Below are positions 31,955 to 41,468 of a DNA stretch of 64,000 bases, piece by piece. The notes beneath the pieces were generated by a model. The model had not been told where the DNA came from. It ran no database searches and saw nothing but the letters and a program-made list of their open reading frames with translations. The DNA is taken from contig CAWFGX010000002.1 in the NCBI GenBank assembly GCA_963815375.1, positions 558,001 through 622,000 of the forward strand, in the 5' to 3' direction. A program made the translations under genes and the position numbers. Numbering within the stretch: the first letter of the stretch is position 1; each line of letters starts with the position of its first letter. This DNA comes from JASHPR01 sp963815375. Its GTDB lineage: Bacteria; Actinomycetota; Actinomycetes; Streptosporangiales; Streptosporangiaceae.

Positions 31955-33712
31955 GTGGCTGTGTGCAGCGCGAGCCTGTTCATGATCGCCATCGATACCA
32001 CCGTGGTAAACCTGGCCTTGCCCCTGATCGGGCGCGGCCTGCACACGACCGTCTCCGGGCTGCAGTGGACGATCGCGGCCTACACGATCAGCACGGCGAG
32101 CCTGATGCTGACCGCGGGATCGATCGGCGACCGGTTCGGCCGGCGTGAAGTGTTCCAGGCTGGCCTGGCGGTGTATACGCTGGCGTCGCTCGGGTGCAGC
32201 GTGGCCCCGACGGCCGGCTGGCTAATCGCCTTCAGGGCGCTGCAAGGTGCCGGCGGCGCGGCACTGTCCCCGATGTCGTTAGGCATTATCACGGCCACGT
32301 TCACTGATACCGCGGCGCGGGCCCGCGCGATCGGGATCTGGACCGCCACATTCGGCGCGGGCATGGCTGCCGGACCGGTGATCGGCGGGGCCCTGGCTGC
32401 CTCCTTGGGATGGCGGTCGGTGTTCTGGATCACGATCCCGCCGGGAGTGATCGCGATCGTGCTCGCCCGGCTGATCCTGCCGCAGTCGCGGGCGGACCGC
32501 CCGCGGCGCCTGGACCCGCCCGGCCAGGCCCTGGTGATCGTGTTCCTGGCCTGCCTGGTCTACGGGATTATCGAGGGGCCGTCAGAGGGCTTCTGGTCAG
32601 CGCCCGTCATGGAAGCCCTGGCCGCCGCGGCGGCGGCGCTCGTGGGGCTGGTGGCGTGGGAGCGCCGCCGCGCTGAGCCGCTCATCGAGTTGCGAGTTTT
32701 CCGCAGTGTCCCGTTCACCGGCGCCCTGGTGATCACGCTATGCGCGTTCGCGGGCCTGGGCGGGTTCCTGTTCCTGACCGGACTGTACTTGCAGGACGCG
32801 CGGGGCCTGGACGTCTGGCACGCCGGGCTGTGGCTGCTCCCGCTCGCGTTCGGCTCCCTGGCCGCCCCGCCGCTGACTGGCCGGGTGCTCGCCCGCTGTG
32901 GCGCCCGCTGGCCGCTCGTGGTCGGCGGAGCCGCGCTCGCGGTGGGGTGCCTCGCGCTGGCCCAGGCGCCCCCGGCCGCGTCCGGGCTGCTGCTGCTGGC
33001 CTTCGGCTTCGTCGTCTTCGGCGTTGGATACGGCGCGGTGAACACTGTCGTCTTCGCGGCCGCGGTCGCTGGCCTGCCCAGTGCCCAGGCCGGCGTGGCC
33101 GGGGGTATCGGTTCGGCCGGCAGGCAGGCCGGGCAGTCGCTCGGCGTGTCGGTGACCGGCGCGATCCTCGCCGTCGGGCTGCACGGCCCCTTGCACAACG
33201 GCTTCACTGCTGCCAGCCAGCCCGCCTGGATGCTGAACGCGGCCTGCGGGCTGGTAGTACTGATGCTCGGCCTGGTCACCACATCCCAGCGGGCGATCCG
33301 CACCGCAGCCCGCGCGACCGGCCCGGTCTCCCAGCCCGCGGCTCAGCCTGCCCCGGTTCCGCCCGATGACCAGATCGCCTTGTCATCGGCGAGGACGGCG
33401 GAGGACGAGGCTCTCGCACCGTCAGAGGAGAACCCAGGCGGAGGCGGCGACGCCGGCGAGCACGACGATCGGGTCCAGGCCGAAGTGGCCATGGATGCCG
33501 ATGAGCAGGAAACTGTAGAACACCTGGATCTGGACGGCCTCGACGATACCGAGGAAATTGAGCGGGTTGGGGCTGAGCGAGACGCCGAGGATCACACTCA
33601 TCGCGGCCTGGACGATGACGTGTACGGCGACGGCGTCAACGATGTCACCGTGCCGATGCGTCCCGCTCGGACCGCTGTTCTGAGCGCCCGCAGACGCACC
33701 TCTTCACGCTGA
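31955..33712 (+). CDS. MFS transporter (DHA2/EmrB-like) with anomalous C-terminal extension
   Basis: A 585-residue reading frame. Residues 1-450 are a 14-helix-type drug exporter: IDTTVVNLALPLI, motif A GSIGDRFGRREVFQAG, and motif C-like GAGMAAGPVIGGALAASLGW. From about residue 465 the sequence becomes an acidic tail (AEDEALAPSEENPGGGGDAG onward) whose codons lose GC3 bias, while the complementary strand there encodes a hydrophobic protein fragment. The functional transporter probably ends near 33370. No ATG lies upstream in frame; GTG 31955 falls at the start of the first helix, so the N-terminus may be clipped. Confidence 0.8.
   Translation: MAVCSASLFMIAIDTTVVNLALPLIGRGLHTTVSGLQWTIAAYTISTASLMLTAGSIGDRFGRREVFQAGLAVYTLASLGCSVAPTAGWLIAFRALQGAGGAALSPMSLGIITATFTDTAARARAIGIWTATFGAGMAAGPVIGGALAASLGWRSVFWITIPPGVIAIVLARLILPQSRADRPRRLDPPGQALVIVFLACLVYGIIEGPSEGFWSAPVMEALAAAAAALVGLVAWERRRAEPLIELRVFRSVPFTGALVITLCAFAGLGGFLFLTGLYLQDARGLDVWHAGLWLLPLAFGSLAAPPLTGRVLARCGARWPLVVGGAALAVGCLALAQAPPAASGLLLLAFGFVVFGVGYGAVNTVVFAAAVAGLPSAQAGVAGGIGSAGRQAGQSLGVSVTGAILAVGLHGPLHNGFTAASQPAWMLNAACGLVVLMLGLVTTSQRAIRTAARATGPVSQPAAQPAPVPPDDQIALSSARTAEDEALAPSEENPGGGGDAGEHDDRVQAEVAMDADEQETVEHLDLDGLDDTEEIERVGAERDAEDHTHRGLDDDVYGDGVNDVTVPMRPARTAVLSARRRTSSR
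33422..33690 (-). pseudogene. Membrane-protein C-terminal fragment antisense to the MFS tail
   Basis: An open minus-strand frame of about 90 codons without a good start encodes two or three hydrophobic segments (VAVHVIVQAAMSVILGVSLS, LNFLGIVEAVQIQVFYSFLL, LDPIVVLAGVAASAWVLL) with almost every third base G or C. An internal ATG gives 59 residues. The codon pattern says this strand was the coding one. Family not recognised. Confidence 0.5.
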
Positions 33713-33798
33713 GTGACAGACAGGAGGTTCGGCGAACGCGTGCGCCACAAGCGCATCGCGGATGTGGCCTCCAGCGCCACAATCGGGGTGATAGGCAG

Positions 33799-35241
33799 AT
33801 GCCGTCGGGGGGTGCAGTGAGCCAGGGCGCAGACCACCTCAGTTCCGGGCAGCTTGGCACGGCGGACGTGACGGCCTCGACGATCGCGAACATCGGGCCG
33901 GGGATCGACTTCTACTTCGGCTTCGGAGTGATCGCGGTCACCGCCGGTGTCGCCGCGCCGCTGACGATCCTCGCCGCTACCGTGGCCGTCGCACTCCTGG
34001 CATTTACGGTGGCCGAGTTCACCAGGGCGGAGCCTTCGGCGGGGAGCTTCATCACGTATGTCGAAACCGCGCTGGGAGCCAGGGCCGGCGTCGCCACCGC
34101 CCTGCTGGTCATCGTCGGGTACACCGTCGCCATCGCGTCAGTGTTCACCATGTCGGGGGGGCTGGTGGCGTTGACCCTCTCGCAATACACCTCGTGGCAT
34201 CCCTGGTGGGGGCCATTTTCCGTCGCCCTGACCGCAGGCGCGACCTGGCTCACCGCACGCGGGGTCAAGCTGTCGACCATAGCGGTGGGCGCGGCGGTGC
34301 TCGTTCAGGTAGCGATCATGGTCGCGGTCTGTGTCCTTGTCCTCGTGGATCAGCGGGCCGCCCTGTCGGGCATACCGTTCTCCTGGGCGCACCTCACCGG
34401 TGGCTTGGCCGGGCTTTCCGCCGGCTTCCCGCTGGCCCTCTTCATGTTCATCGGATGGGAAAACGGACCCGCGCTCGCCGAAGAATCCCGCGATCCGCGG
34501 CGCACCATACCGAGAGCCCTGTACCTCTCGGTGGCGATTGCGGCCGCCCTGCTCGTCTTCTTCGCCTACGCGACCATTACCGGTTTCCGCTACAACGTCT
34601 CTTCCATTGGCCGCTCATCGGTCCCGTTTCTGACGGTGGCCGATCACTACTTCGGCGGAGCGGCCGTCCTGGCGTGGATCGCCGGAATCGTCTCCGTGCT
34701 CGCCTGCCTGGTCGCCGGAGCAGATTCCCAATCGCGAATGTTCTTCGACGGCGGCCGGACGGGACTGCTGCCGGCCAAGCTCGGCCAGGTTCGCCCGCGG
34801 TCCGGTACACCGGTGAATGCGCTGCTTTTCATGGCGTGCGCCGGACTTGGGATCATCGGGGTTTGGTGGGTGTCCCGCCTCATCACCGGAGACACCGGTT
34901 CGATGAACCCGGTCGGCCTGTATGCCGAGTGCTCGACGATGGCGACGATCGTGATCCTCTTCGTCTATTTCCTCACAATGGTGTCTCTGCCCGTGTTCAT
35001 GTGGCGCCGCCACCGGGACTCATTCTCGCCCCTCCGCCATGTGGCGATCCCGGCCCTTGGGTCCATCACCCTGATCGTCCCGTTCGTCGAGCTATGCCAG
35101 CCCGGGCAGCCCGTCCCGTACAGCGTCTTCCCGTTCATCGCACTGGCGCTCCTGGCGGCGGCCGCAGTGATCGGCTGCGTTGTCGTGCACCGCCACCCAC
35201 GAGCCGGAGCAGCCGAGGGAGAGGCATTCCGGGGCACCTGA
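33799..35241 (+). CDS. APC-superfamily amino acid permease
   Basis: A 480-residue permease with about 12 helices. The helix-1 region TASTIANIGPGIDFYFGFGV and FMFIGWENGPALAEESRDPRRTIPRAL (the APC consensus after helix 6) are characteristic. It should import or exchange amino acids or amines; the substrate cannot be deduced. ATG 33799 or GTG 33817 (with GGGGGG four bases upstream) may be the start. Its end is 19 bases from the convergent epoxide hydrolase gene. Confidence 0.87.
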   Translation: MPSGGAVSQGADHLSSGQLGTADVTASTIANIGPGIDFYFGFGVIAVTAGVAAPLTILAATVAVALLAFTVAEFTRAEPSAGSFITYVETALGARAGVATALLVIVGYTVAIASVFTMSGGLVALTLSQYTSWHPWWGPFSVALTAGATWLTARGVKLSTIAVGAAVLVQVAIMVAVCVLVLVDQRAALSGIPFSWAHLTGGLAGLSAGFPLALFMFIGWENGPALAEESRDPRRTIPRALYLSVAIAAALLVFFAYATITGFRYNVSSIGRSSVPFLTVADHYFGGAAVLAWIAGIVSVLACLVAGADSQSRMFFDGGRTGLLPAKLGQVRPRSGTPVNALLFMACAGLGIIGVWWVSRLITGDTGSMNPVGLYAECSTMATIVILFVYFLTMVSLPVFMWRRHRDSFSPLRHVAIPALGSITLIVPFVELCQPGQPVPYSVFPFIALALLAAAAVIGCVVVHRHPRAGAAEGEAFRGT

Positions 35242-35260
35242 GCGCCACCGCCCGCGCCAG

Positions 35261-36460
35261 CTAACGCAGCGACCGGAATGCTTCCCGCATCTCGGCAGCG
35301 AACAGGTCCGGCTGTTCCCATGCCGCGAAGTGGCCGCCCCGGTTGAGCCTGTTGTAGTGGATGAGGTTGCCGGGATACGCGCGCTCTGCCCAGCTCCGCG
35401 GGGCCTGATAGAGCTCGCCGGGGAAGACGCTGATGGCGAAGGGGATCGTGATGGGCTTGGCGTCGAAGAAGTCCGCCTTGTTCTCCCAGTACAAGCGGGC
35501 CGAGGAGACCCCGGTGTTCGTCAGCCAGTAGAGGGTGATGTTGTCGAGGAGGTCGTCTCGTGTCAGGGCGCTCTGCAGGTGTCCCTCCAGGACCTTTTCC
35601 ACGAGCCCGGGCTGGCCGGTGCCGTCGCCGTGGTCCAGCATGAACGCCGCGAGGTCGACGGGTGAGTCCGCCAGCCCGTACAAGGTTTGCGGGCGCGTCG
35701 TCATGATCTGGGCGTAGGCGACGTGCTTGGCATAGAACGTGCTCAGCTGCTCGTAAGCGTCTTTCTCTTCGGCTGAGAGATCCGGTGGGGGCGGGTCGCC
35801 CCGCTGGACCGCCTTGTTGATGGCGGCTGGAGCGGTTCCGGGCATGTTGGAATGGATGCCGAGCAATTCCGGTGCTGCCTGTATGCCCATCGCCTGCGTG
35901 ACGGCCGCCCCCCAGTCGCCGCCCTGGGCCACGAACCGGGTGTATCCGAGGCGTTTCATCAGCTCTGCCCAGGCGCGTGCGGTGCGGGTGGGATCCCACC
36001 CCGTTCTGTCCGGCTTGGCGGAGAATCCGTAGCCCGGCAGCGAGGGGATCACCAGATGGAATGCGTCCTCGGCGCTCGCGCCGTGCGCGGTGGGGTTGGT
36101 GAGCGGCTCGATGATCTTCAGCTGCTCGATGATCGAGCCAGGCCACCCGTGCGTCACGATCAGCGGGAGGGCGTCCTGGTGCGGGGAGCGGACGTGGATG
36201 AAATGAATGTCAAGCCCGTCGATCGCCGTAGTGAAGTGCGACAGGTTGTTCAGTTTCGCCTCGCACGTGCGCCAGTCGTAGTCCGTCCCCCAGTAGCGGA
36301 CGAGCTCCTGCATCGTTGCGAGCGGCACGCCCTGAGTGTCGTCGGTGACCGTCTCGCGCTCGGGCCACCTGGTCGCGTTTACCCGTCGGCGCAGCTCGGT
36401 GAGCTCCGCCTCCGGAAAACCGACCTGAAATGGCCGGATGGTGCTGTCTTCGGCCGGCAT
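35261..36460 (-). CDS. Epoxide hydrolase (EHN-type alpha/beta hydrolase)
   Basis: A 399-residue enzyme. The N-terminal epoxide-hydrolase segment (IRPFQVGFPEAELTELRRRV, YWGTDYDWR) precedes an alpha/beta-hydrolase fold with oxyanion motif HGWPGS, nucleophile aspartate in VAQGGDWGA and catalytic histidine in GGHFAAWEQPD. The full set of family motifs is present and the length is normal. It would open epoxides to diols in detoxification or catabolism. It stands alone, convergent with the permease. Confidence 0.93.
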   Translation of the reverse strand: MPAEDSTIRPFQVGFPEAELTELRRRVNATRWPERETVTDDTQGVPLATMQELVRYWGTDYDWRTCEAKLNNLSHFTTAIDGLDIHFIHVRSPHQDALPLIVTHGWPGSIIEQLKIIEPLTNPTAHGASAEDAFHLVIPSLPGYGFSAKPDRTGWDPTRTARAWAELMKRLGYTRFVAQGGDWGAAVTQAMGIQAAPELLGIHSNMPGTAPAAINKAVQRGDPPPPDLSAEEKDAYEQLSTFYAKHVAYAQIMTTRPQTLYGLADSPVDLAAFMLDHGDGTGQPGLVEKVLEGHLQSALTRDDLLDNITLYWLTNTGVSSARLYWENKADFFDAKPITIPFAISVFPGELYQAPRSWAERAYPGNLIHYNRLNRGGHFAAWEQPDLFAAEMREAFRSLR

Positions 36461-36620
36461 CTTCGTCTCCTGACGTTGGCGATTCGCCGGGGCAGGCCGG
36501 CGCTCCCTATGGCGACCACGGTCGCACCTCCCGGCCGTTGGCCGCCTCCGTCAACACCCTGGCCGGCACCCTGGTCGGTCACAGGCGCCCGCGTCGGAGC
36601 GCACAGTTGGCTGTTATGGA

Positions 36621-36966
36621 TCAGGGACGAGCACCTGCCCCGATGCGGCGGCCGAGGGTGTCGTGCCCGGGAGGCAGTTCATCCGGGGTCAGCGGTCGCA
36701 GCACGTCGAACTCGTTACCATCTGGGTCGGCCATGACCACCCAGCTGACGTCGCCCTGGCCAACGCTGACCTGCCGGGCGCCGAGCGCCTTTAGCCGGGC
36801 GACTTCGGCGGCCTGGTCGGCCGGACTCCCAGAAGCTGGCGATCCTGGCCGGGTCGGCGGTGTCTACCAGGTTGGTCACGCCCGGGCCGTAGCGCACTGG
36901 CGTGGCTCCCAGCTCGCGGGCGAGCGTTTCGTCATGCTCGCCGACCGCACTGAGCAACTGCGTTAG
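36621..36966 (-). pseudogene. Glyoxalase/VOC-family gene, shortened and frameshifted
   Basis: The first part (GVTNLVDTADPARIASFWES) and the last part (WVVMADPDGNEFDVLRPLTP) are typical of the Glyoxalase_6 family but lie in different frames; one extra base near 36822 (TCCGGCCGACC) explains the switch. About 50 residues expected between FWE and the LxALGA segment are also missing, so this is more than a sequencing error. Confidence 0.6.
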
Positions 36967-37121
36967 GCATAGCAGTCTCCTTCCTGGTAGCTCATGTCCA
37001 GACACCCCCCGATGTCGGTGGTCACGGGCCCAGACTTCCGGCCCCTCCTCAGCAACATACGTGATGTATCACGTAATGGCAAGCTGGGATGCCGAAGACC
37101 GGGCCGAGGGACGGCGCCTCG

Positions 37122-37451
37122 TCAGTCCTCTGCCGGGTGCCAGTCGACCGGCGGCGGGAGCGAGCCTTCTTTGATGATGTTCGCGTACACGCTTTCGAGC
37201 GCATCGCTCAGCGGTCCCAACAGGCCAGCAGGCAGTCCCCCGAAGAACAGGCGCCGGACAAGATCCACGTGCCCAGGCGCCGCTTCCTGCAGAACCTGCC
37301 GCCCGCGGCCGGTCAGCGTCACTTCCGTGACCCGCCTATCGGCGGCGGACAGGCCACACGTCACCAGGCCTCTGGCGCTCATCCGCCGCACATGGTGGGA
37401 CACACGGCTCCGCTCCCAGCCGATCTGAGCGGCGAGCACCGTGATCTGCAA
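37122..37451 (-). CDS. MarR-family regulator, N-terminally truncated
   Basis: 109 residues covering the winged helix: ITVLAAQIGWERSRVSHHVR (recognition helix), MSARGLVTCGLSAADRRVTE (wing) and the C-terminal helices. MarR proteins normally have another 40 residues of dimerisation helix before this; here TAA lies just upstream in frame and no other frame supplies the missing part. Likely start codons are ATG 37451 or a TTG at the same site. It follows the thiolase gene in the same direction and may be a decayed regulator. Confidence 0.6.
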   Translation of the reverse strand: MQITVLAAQIGWERSRVSHHVRRMSARGLVTCGLSAADRRVTEVTLTGRGRQVLQEAAPGHVDLVRRLFFGGLPAGLLGPLSDALESVYANIIKEGSLPPPVDWHPAED

Positions 37452-37566
37452 GGGCTGGCCTTGCCGTTACATGACATTTCACCCGAGTTTACCGCGGGCG
37501 GCGACCCCGCGTATGGCTGCGGCGCGTTCAAAGCCTCGGCCTCACTGGTGGGGCCAGGCCGCGCCG

Positions 37567-38775
37567 CTATGGACGCTCGAAAACCGCGGCGAGGCCCTGC
37601 CCGCCGCCAATACACATGGTCTCCAGGCCATGGCGGGCGCCACGGCGGTCCATTTCGCGCAGCAGCGTCGCGAGGATGCGCCCTCCGGTCGCTCCTACCG
37701 GGTGACCGAGGGAGATGCCGGATCCGTTCACGTTGAGCCGCTCGATGTCGTGCTGCCCGAAGTCCCACTCTCGCAGCACAGCCAGGACCTGTGCCGCGAA
37801 TGCTTCGTTGAGCTCGATGAGGTCCATGTCGGCCAGCCGCAACCCCGCCCGGTCCAGGGCCTTGGCGGTCGCCGGCACAGGGCCAAGACCCATGACCTCG
37901 GGGCCAACCCCGGCCACTGCCCACGACCGCAGCCGGGCTAGCGGACGCAGCCCGTGCGCGGCGGCGAACTCCGCCGTCGTCACCAGGCAGGCCGAAGCCC
38001 CGTCGTTCTGGCCACTGGAGTTACCGGCGGTGACTGTAGCGTCAGGATCCTGAGCCTGCATCACTGGGCGCAGCTGCCCGAGCGACTCCAGCGATGTGTC
38101 TGCCCGCGGGTGCTCGTCGGTGTCCACAAGGGTGTCGCCACGCCGGCCGCGCACTGTCACCGGAACGATCTCGTCCTTGAAAAGCCCTGCCTGCCCCGCC
38201 GCTACTGCCCGCTGGTGCGACCGCAACGCGAACTCGTCCTGTTCCAGTCGCGGGATCTGGTACTGCCGGCGCAAGTTCTCGGCTGTCTCCAGCATGCCGC
38301 CCGGGACCGGATGATGGATGCCGCCGGCCGTGACCCGGCCGCGTGCGAGCGAATCGTGCAGCTCCAGTCCGCCGCCCCGCAGTCCCCAGCGGGCCTCGTG
38401 CGTGTAGAGAGGTGCCCGGCTCATCGACTCGGCACCGCCAGCGATCACGACGTCCGAGGCGCCAGTAGCGACCTGCATGGTCGCGTTGATGACCGCCTGC
38501 AGGCCGGAACCGCAGCGCCGGTCGAGCTGCAGGCCGCCCACCTCGACCGGAAGCCCGGCATCCAGCGCGACCACGCGGCCGAGCGCGGGCGCGTCCATGC
38601 TCGGATAGCACTGCGCGAAGATGACGTCGTCTACCGCACCTGGACTGATCCCAGTCCGCCCGACCAGTTCACGGACAACGAGAGCGCCGAGCTCATGCGC
38701 TGGCACGTCCCGCAGCACCCCGCCGTACCGGCCAACTGGTGTCCGGACAGGCTCGCAGATCACCGCTTCACGCAT
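37567..38775 (-). CDS. Acetyl-CoA acetyltransferase (thiolase)
   Basis: A 402-residue thiolase: nucleophile C88 in LDRRCGSGLQA, AGGAESMSRAP, NEAFAAQ, histidine in SGISLGHPVGATGGRI and second cysteine in ETMCIGGGQG, all at the usual spacing. It catalyses thiolytic cleavage of 3-ketoacyl-CoA, or the reverse condensation. ATG 38775 gives MREAVICEPVRTPVGRYGG, the family start. It is divergent from the CoA-transferase and acyl-CoA dehydrogenase genes, suggesting one acyl-CoA degradation locus. Confidence 0.95.
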   Translation of the reverse strand: MREAVICEPVRTPVGRYGGVLRDVPAHELGALVVRELVGRTGISPGAVDDVIFAQCYPSMDAPALGRVVALDAGLPVEVGGLQLDRRCGSGLQAVINATMQVATGASDVVIAGGAESMSRAPLYTHEARWGLRGGGLELHDSLARGRVTAGGIHHPVPGGMLETAENLRRQYQIPRLEQDEFALRSHQRAVAAGQAGLFKDEIVPVTVRGRRGDTLVDTDEHPRADTSLESLGQLRPVMQAQDPDATVTAGNSSGQNDGASACLVTTAEFAAAHGLRPLARLRSWAVAGVGPEVMGLGPVPATAKALDRAGLRLADMDLIELNEAFAAQVLAVLREWDFGQHDIERLNVNGSGISLGHPVGATGGRILATLLREMDRRGARHGLETMCIGGGQGLAAVFERP

Positions 38776-38844
38776 GCCGATCCCCCTGAGTAGTGCCAGT
38801 CGTATACCAGCAAAAATAGCCGTACAAGCAGGAGGTGAGCCTGG

Positions 38845-40113
38845 ATGCCAGATCAGGCGGCACACCAGCCCCTGGCCGGGCTGCGCATCGTCGAGGTGTC
38901 GACGTTCGTCGCTGGCCCGCTGGGCGGCATGACCCTGGCTCAGCTTGGTGCCGAGGTGGTGCGAGTCGACCCGCTCGGCGGTGCGCCAGATCACTCCCGC
39001 TGGCCACTGGCAGCGTCCGGCACAAGCCTGTACTGGGCGGGGCTGAACAAGGCCAAGCGCTCGATTGCCGTGGATCTGCGCTCGGCCGACGGGCAGGAAC
39101 TGGTCACCCGGCTGGTGTCCGACTCCGGGCCCGGCGGCGGGATCGTTCTGACCAATGCCGTCGGCCGTCCCTGGCTGGCGTACGAGACCCTGGTGCGCCG
39201 CCGGCCGGATGTCATCCACCTGCAGATCGAGGGGAACGCCGACGGCTCGGCCGCTGTCGACTACACGGTCAACGCGAGCCTCGGCTTCCCGCTGGTGACC
39301 GGCCCGGCCGGGCTCGCCGGCCCGGTCAATCATGTGCTGCCCGCCTGGGACATCACCTGCGGGCTGTACGCGGCTGTCGCGCTGATCGCGGCCGAGCGCC
39401 ACCGCACGATCACCGGCCGGGGCCAGCAGCTGCGCCTCGCGCTGTCCGACGTCGCCCTCGCGACAGCCGGCAACCTCGGCTACCTCGCCGAGGCCCAGCT
39501 CGGCCAGCACCGGCCGCGCCTGGGCAACTACCTCTTCGGGAGCTTCGGCCGCGACTTCACCTCGCGCGACGGCCACCGGTTCATGCTGGTCACGCTCACC
39601 AGCCGGCACTGGCACGACCTGGTCGTCGCCACTGGGCTCACCCATGCCATCGCCGCCCTGGAGAGCTCGCTCGGCGCGGACTTCAGCCTTGAAAGCGACC
39701 GTTACGCATGCCGCGAGGTTCTCGCCGCCCTGCTGCAGCGCTGGTTTGGCGAACGCGATTTCGCTGACGTCCGCACTGTCCTCGATGGCACGTCGGTGCT
39801 GTGGTCGCCCTACCGCAGCTTCACTGAGCTGGCCGAAGGGAACGAATTGCGCACCAACCCGCTGATGCGTCCCGTCGACCAGCCTGGTGTCGGGCCGCAC
39901 CTGGCGCCTGGATCGCCCATCCGGCCCAGACAGCAGGTCGTGGGCCGGGCACCGGTCCTGGGCGAGCACACCGACGAGATCCTTTCGGCCTGGCTTGGTC
40001 TGCACGGCGATGAGACCCGGGCCCTGCACGAGCGCGGCATCGTCCAGTCCGCTCAGGCCGGGCGTGTGCAGAGCGAGCCAGCAAGCCTCGCAGACGCGCG
40101 GAAGGAGAGCTAG
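38845..40113 (+). CDS. CaiB/BaiF-family CoA transferase
   Basis: A 422-residue class III CoA transferase: opening LRIVEVSTFVAGPLGGMTLA, QLGAEVVRVDPLGG, the aspartate in PAWDITCGLYAAVALIAA at the position of the covalent catalytic Asp, and a C-terminal PIRPRQQVVGRAPVLGEHTD. It moves CoA between acyl groups and so activates a carboxylic acid. Three bases separate it from the acyl-CoA dehydrogenase gene, implying one operon. The acid substrate is unknown. Confidence 0.93.
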   Translation: MPDQAAHQPLAGLRIVEVSTFVAGPLGGMTLAQLGAEVVRVDPLGGAPDHSRWPLAASGTSLYWAGLNKAKRSIAVDLRSADGQELVTRLVSDSGPGGGIVLTNAVGRPWLAYETLVRRRPDVIHLQIEGNADGSAAVDYTVNASLGFPLVTGPAGLAGPVNHVLPAWDITCGLYAAVALIAAERHRTITGRGQQLRLALSDVALATAGNLGYLAEAQLGQHRPRLGNYLFGSFGRDFTSRDGHRFMLVTLTSRHWHDLVVATGLTHAIAALESSLGADFSLESDRYACREVLAALLQRWFGERDFADVRTVLDGTSVLWSPYRSFTELAEGNELRTNPLMRPVDQPGVGPHLAPGSPIRPRQQVVGRAPVLGEHTDEILSAWLGLHGDETRALHERGIVQSAQAGRVQSEPASLADARKES

Positions 40114-40116
40114 ACG

Positions 40117-41307
40117 ATGGGCCGACTGGCGCGCACGGACGGGCTGACCGACGAGCAGCAGCAGATCCTCGAGACCGTCCGGATATTCACGGAGCGCGAG
40201 ATCATCCCGCATGCGGGGCGGCTGGAACACGCCGACGAGTACCCGCAGGACATCGTCGACGGACTGCGCGAGCTTGGCCTCTTCGGCCTGACGATCCCGC
40301 AGGAGTATGGCGGCCTGGGCGAGTCCCTGCTGACGTACGCACTGGTCGTCGAGGAACTGGCCCGGGGCTGGATGAGCGTGTCCGGGATCATCAACACCCA
40401 CTTCATCGTGTCCTACCTGCTGCTGCGCCATGGCACCGGCCAGCAGCGCACCGCGCTGCTGCCTCGGCTGGCCACCGGGGACCTGCGCGGTGCGTTCTCC
40501 ATGTCCGAGCCCGGCTGCGGCTCCGATGTCGCCGCGATCCAGACCAAAGCAGTCAGGAACGGCGACGACTATGTCGTCGACGGCCAGAAGATGTGGCTGA
40601 CCAACGGGGCTACAGCGAACCTGGTCGCTGTGCTGGTCAAGACCGACGAAGGAGCTGCCTCGGTCTACCGCAACATGACCACGCTCCTGGTCGAGAAGCC
40701 GACCGGCCTCGGCGAGGTCGCGCCCGGGCTGACCGTGCCCGCCAAGATCGAGAAGATGGGATACAAGGGCGTCGATACCACCGAGTTGCTCTTCAGCGGC
40801 TACCGGATTCCCGCTGACCGGGTCCTGGGCGGCACGCCCGGGCGCGGTTTCTACCAGATGATGGATGGCGTGGAGGTCGGCCGGGTGAACGTAGCCGCGC
40901 GCGGCAGTGGCGTCGCCTTGCGCGCATTCGAGCTGGCCATCCGGTACGCCCAGCAGCGGCATGCGTTCGGTAAACCGATTGTTGAACATCAGGCAGTGCT
41001 GTTCCGGCTGGCCGAGATGGCCACGAAGGTCGAAGCCGCGCACCAGATGGTCGTCATGGCTGCCCGGAGAAAGGATGCAGGGGAACGCAACGACCTTGAG
41101 GCCGGAATGGCCAAGTACCTTGCGTCCGAATACTGTCGCGACGTGGTCGAGGCGTCGTTCCGAATCCACGGCGGCTACGGATTTTCGACAGAATACGAGA
41201 TTGAACGGCTCTACCGCGAAGCGCCGATGCTGCTGATCGGCGAGGGCACGGCCGACATCCAGCGAATGATTATCGGCCGCCGGATCCTGGACGACTACCG
41301 GATCTGA
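40117..41307 (+). CDS. Acyl-CoA dehydrogenase
   Basis: A 396-residue flavoenzyme with all family blocks: GLTIPQEYGGLGESLLTYAL, FAD/substrate motif FSMSEPGCGSDVAAIQTKAV, WLTNG, the C-terminal domain RYAQQRHAFGKPIVEHQAV and GGYGFSTEYEIERLYREA. It oxidises an acyl-CoA to the enoyl-CoA, passing electrons to ETF. Together with the CoA transferase and thiolase it forms activation, oxidation and cleavage steps; hydratase and 3-hydroxyacyl dehydrogenase genes are not in this window. Confidence 0.95.
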   Translation: MGRLARTDGLTDEQQQILETVRIFTEREIIPHAGRLEHADEYPQDIVDGLRELGLFGLTIPQEYGGLGESLLTYALVVEELARGWMSVSGIINTHFIVSYLLLRHGTGQQRTALLPRLATGDLRGAFSMSEPGCGSDVAAIQTKAVRNGDDYVVDGQKMWLTNGATANLVAVLVKTDEGAASVYRNMTTLLVEKPTGLGEVAPGLTVPAKIEKMGYKGVDTTELLFSGYRIPADRVLGGTPGRGFYQMMDGVEVGRVNVAARGSGVALRAFELAIRYAQQRHAFGKPIVEHQAVLFRLAEMATKVEAAHQMVVMAARRKDAGERNDLEAGMAKYLASEYCRDVVEASFRIHGGYGFSTEYEIERLYREAPMLLIGEGTADIQRMIIGRRILDDYRI

Positions 41308-41468
41308 GCCGCGGGCTCCGAGTGCATGACCCGCTAACTGGCGAAGGTAAACATCCGCTGACCTTCTGCCAGCGGCCGCGCCGCGCCCAGCAAACGGTGC
41401 GCGCCAACGCCGAAACACGCGTCCGGACCCTCTGGTGCCATGCGAGCGGCCGCGCCAAAGTATGAGCT

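Noticed and set aside
37567..41418. 1283-codon open frame on the minus strand covering the thiolase and running antisense to the CoA transferase and acyl-CoA dehydrogenase genes
   Set aside because: Only 37567-38775 (thiolase) has family motifs. The rest is the complement of two well-supported plus-strand enzymes, and its openness follows from their GC3 bias.
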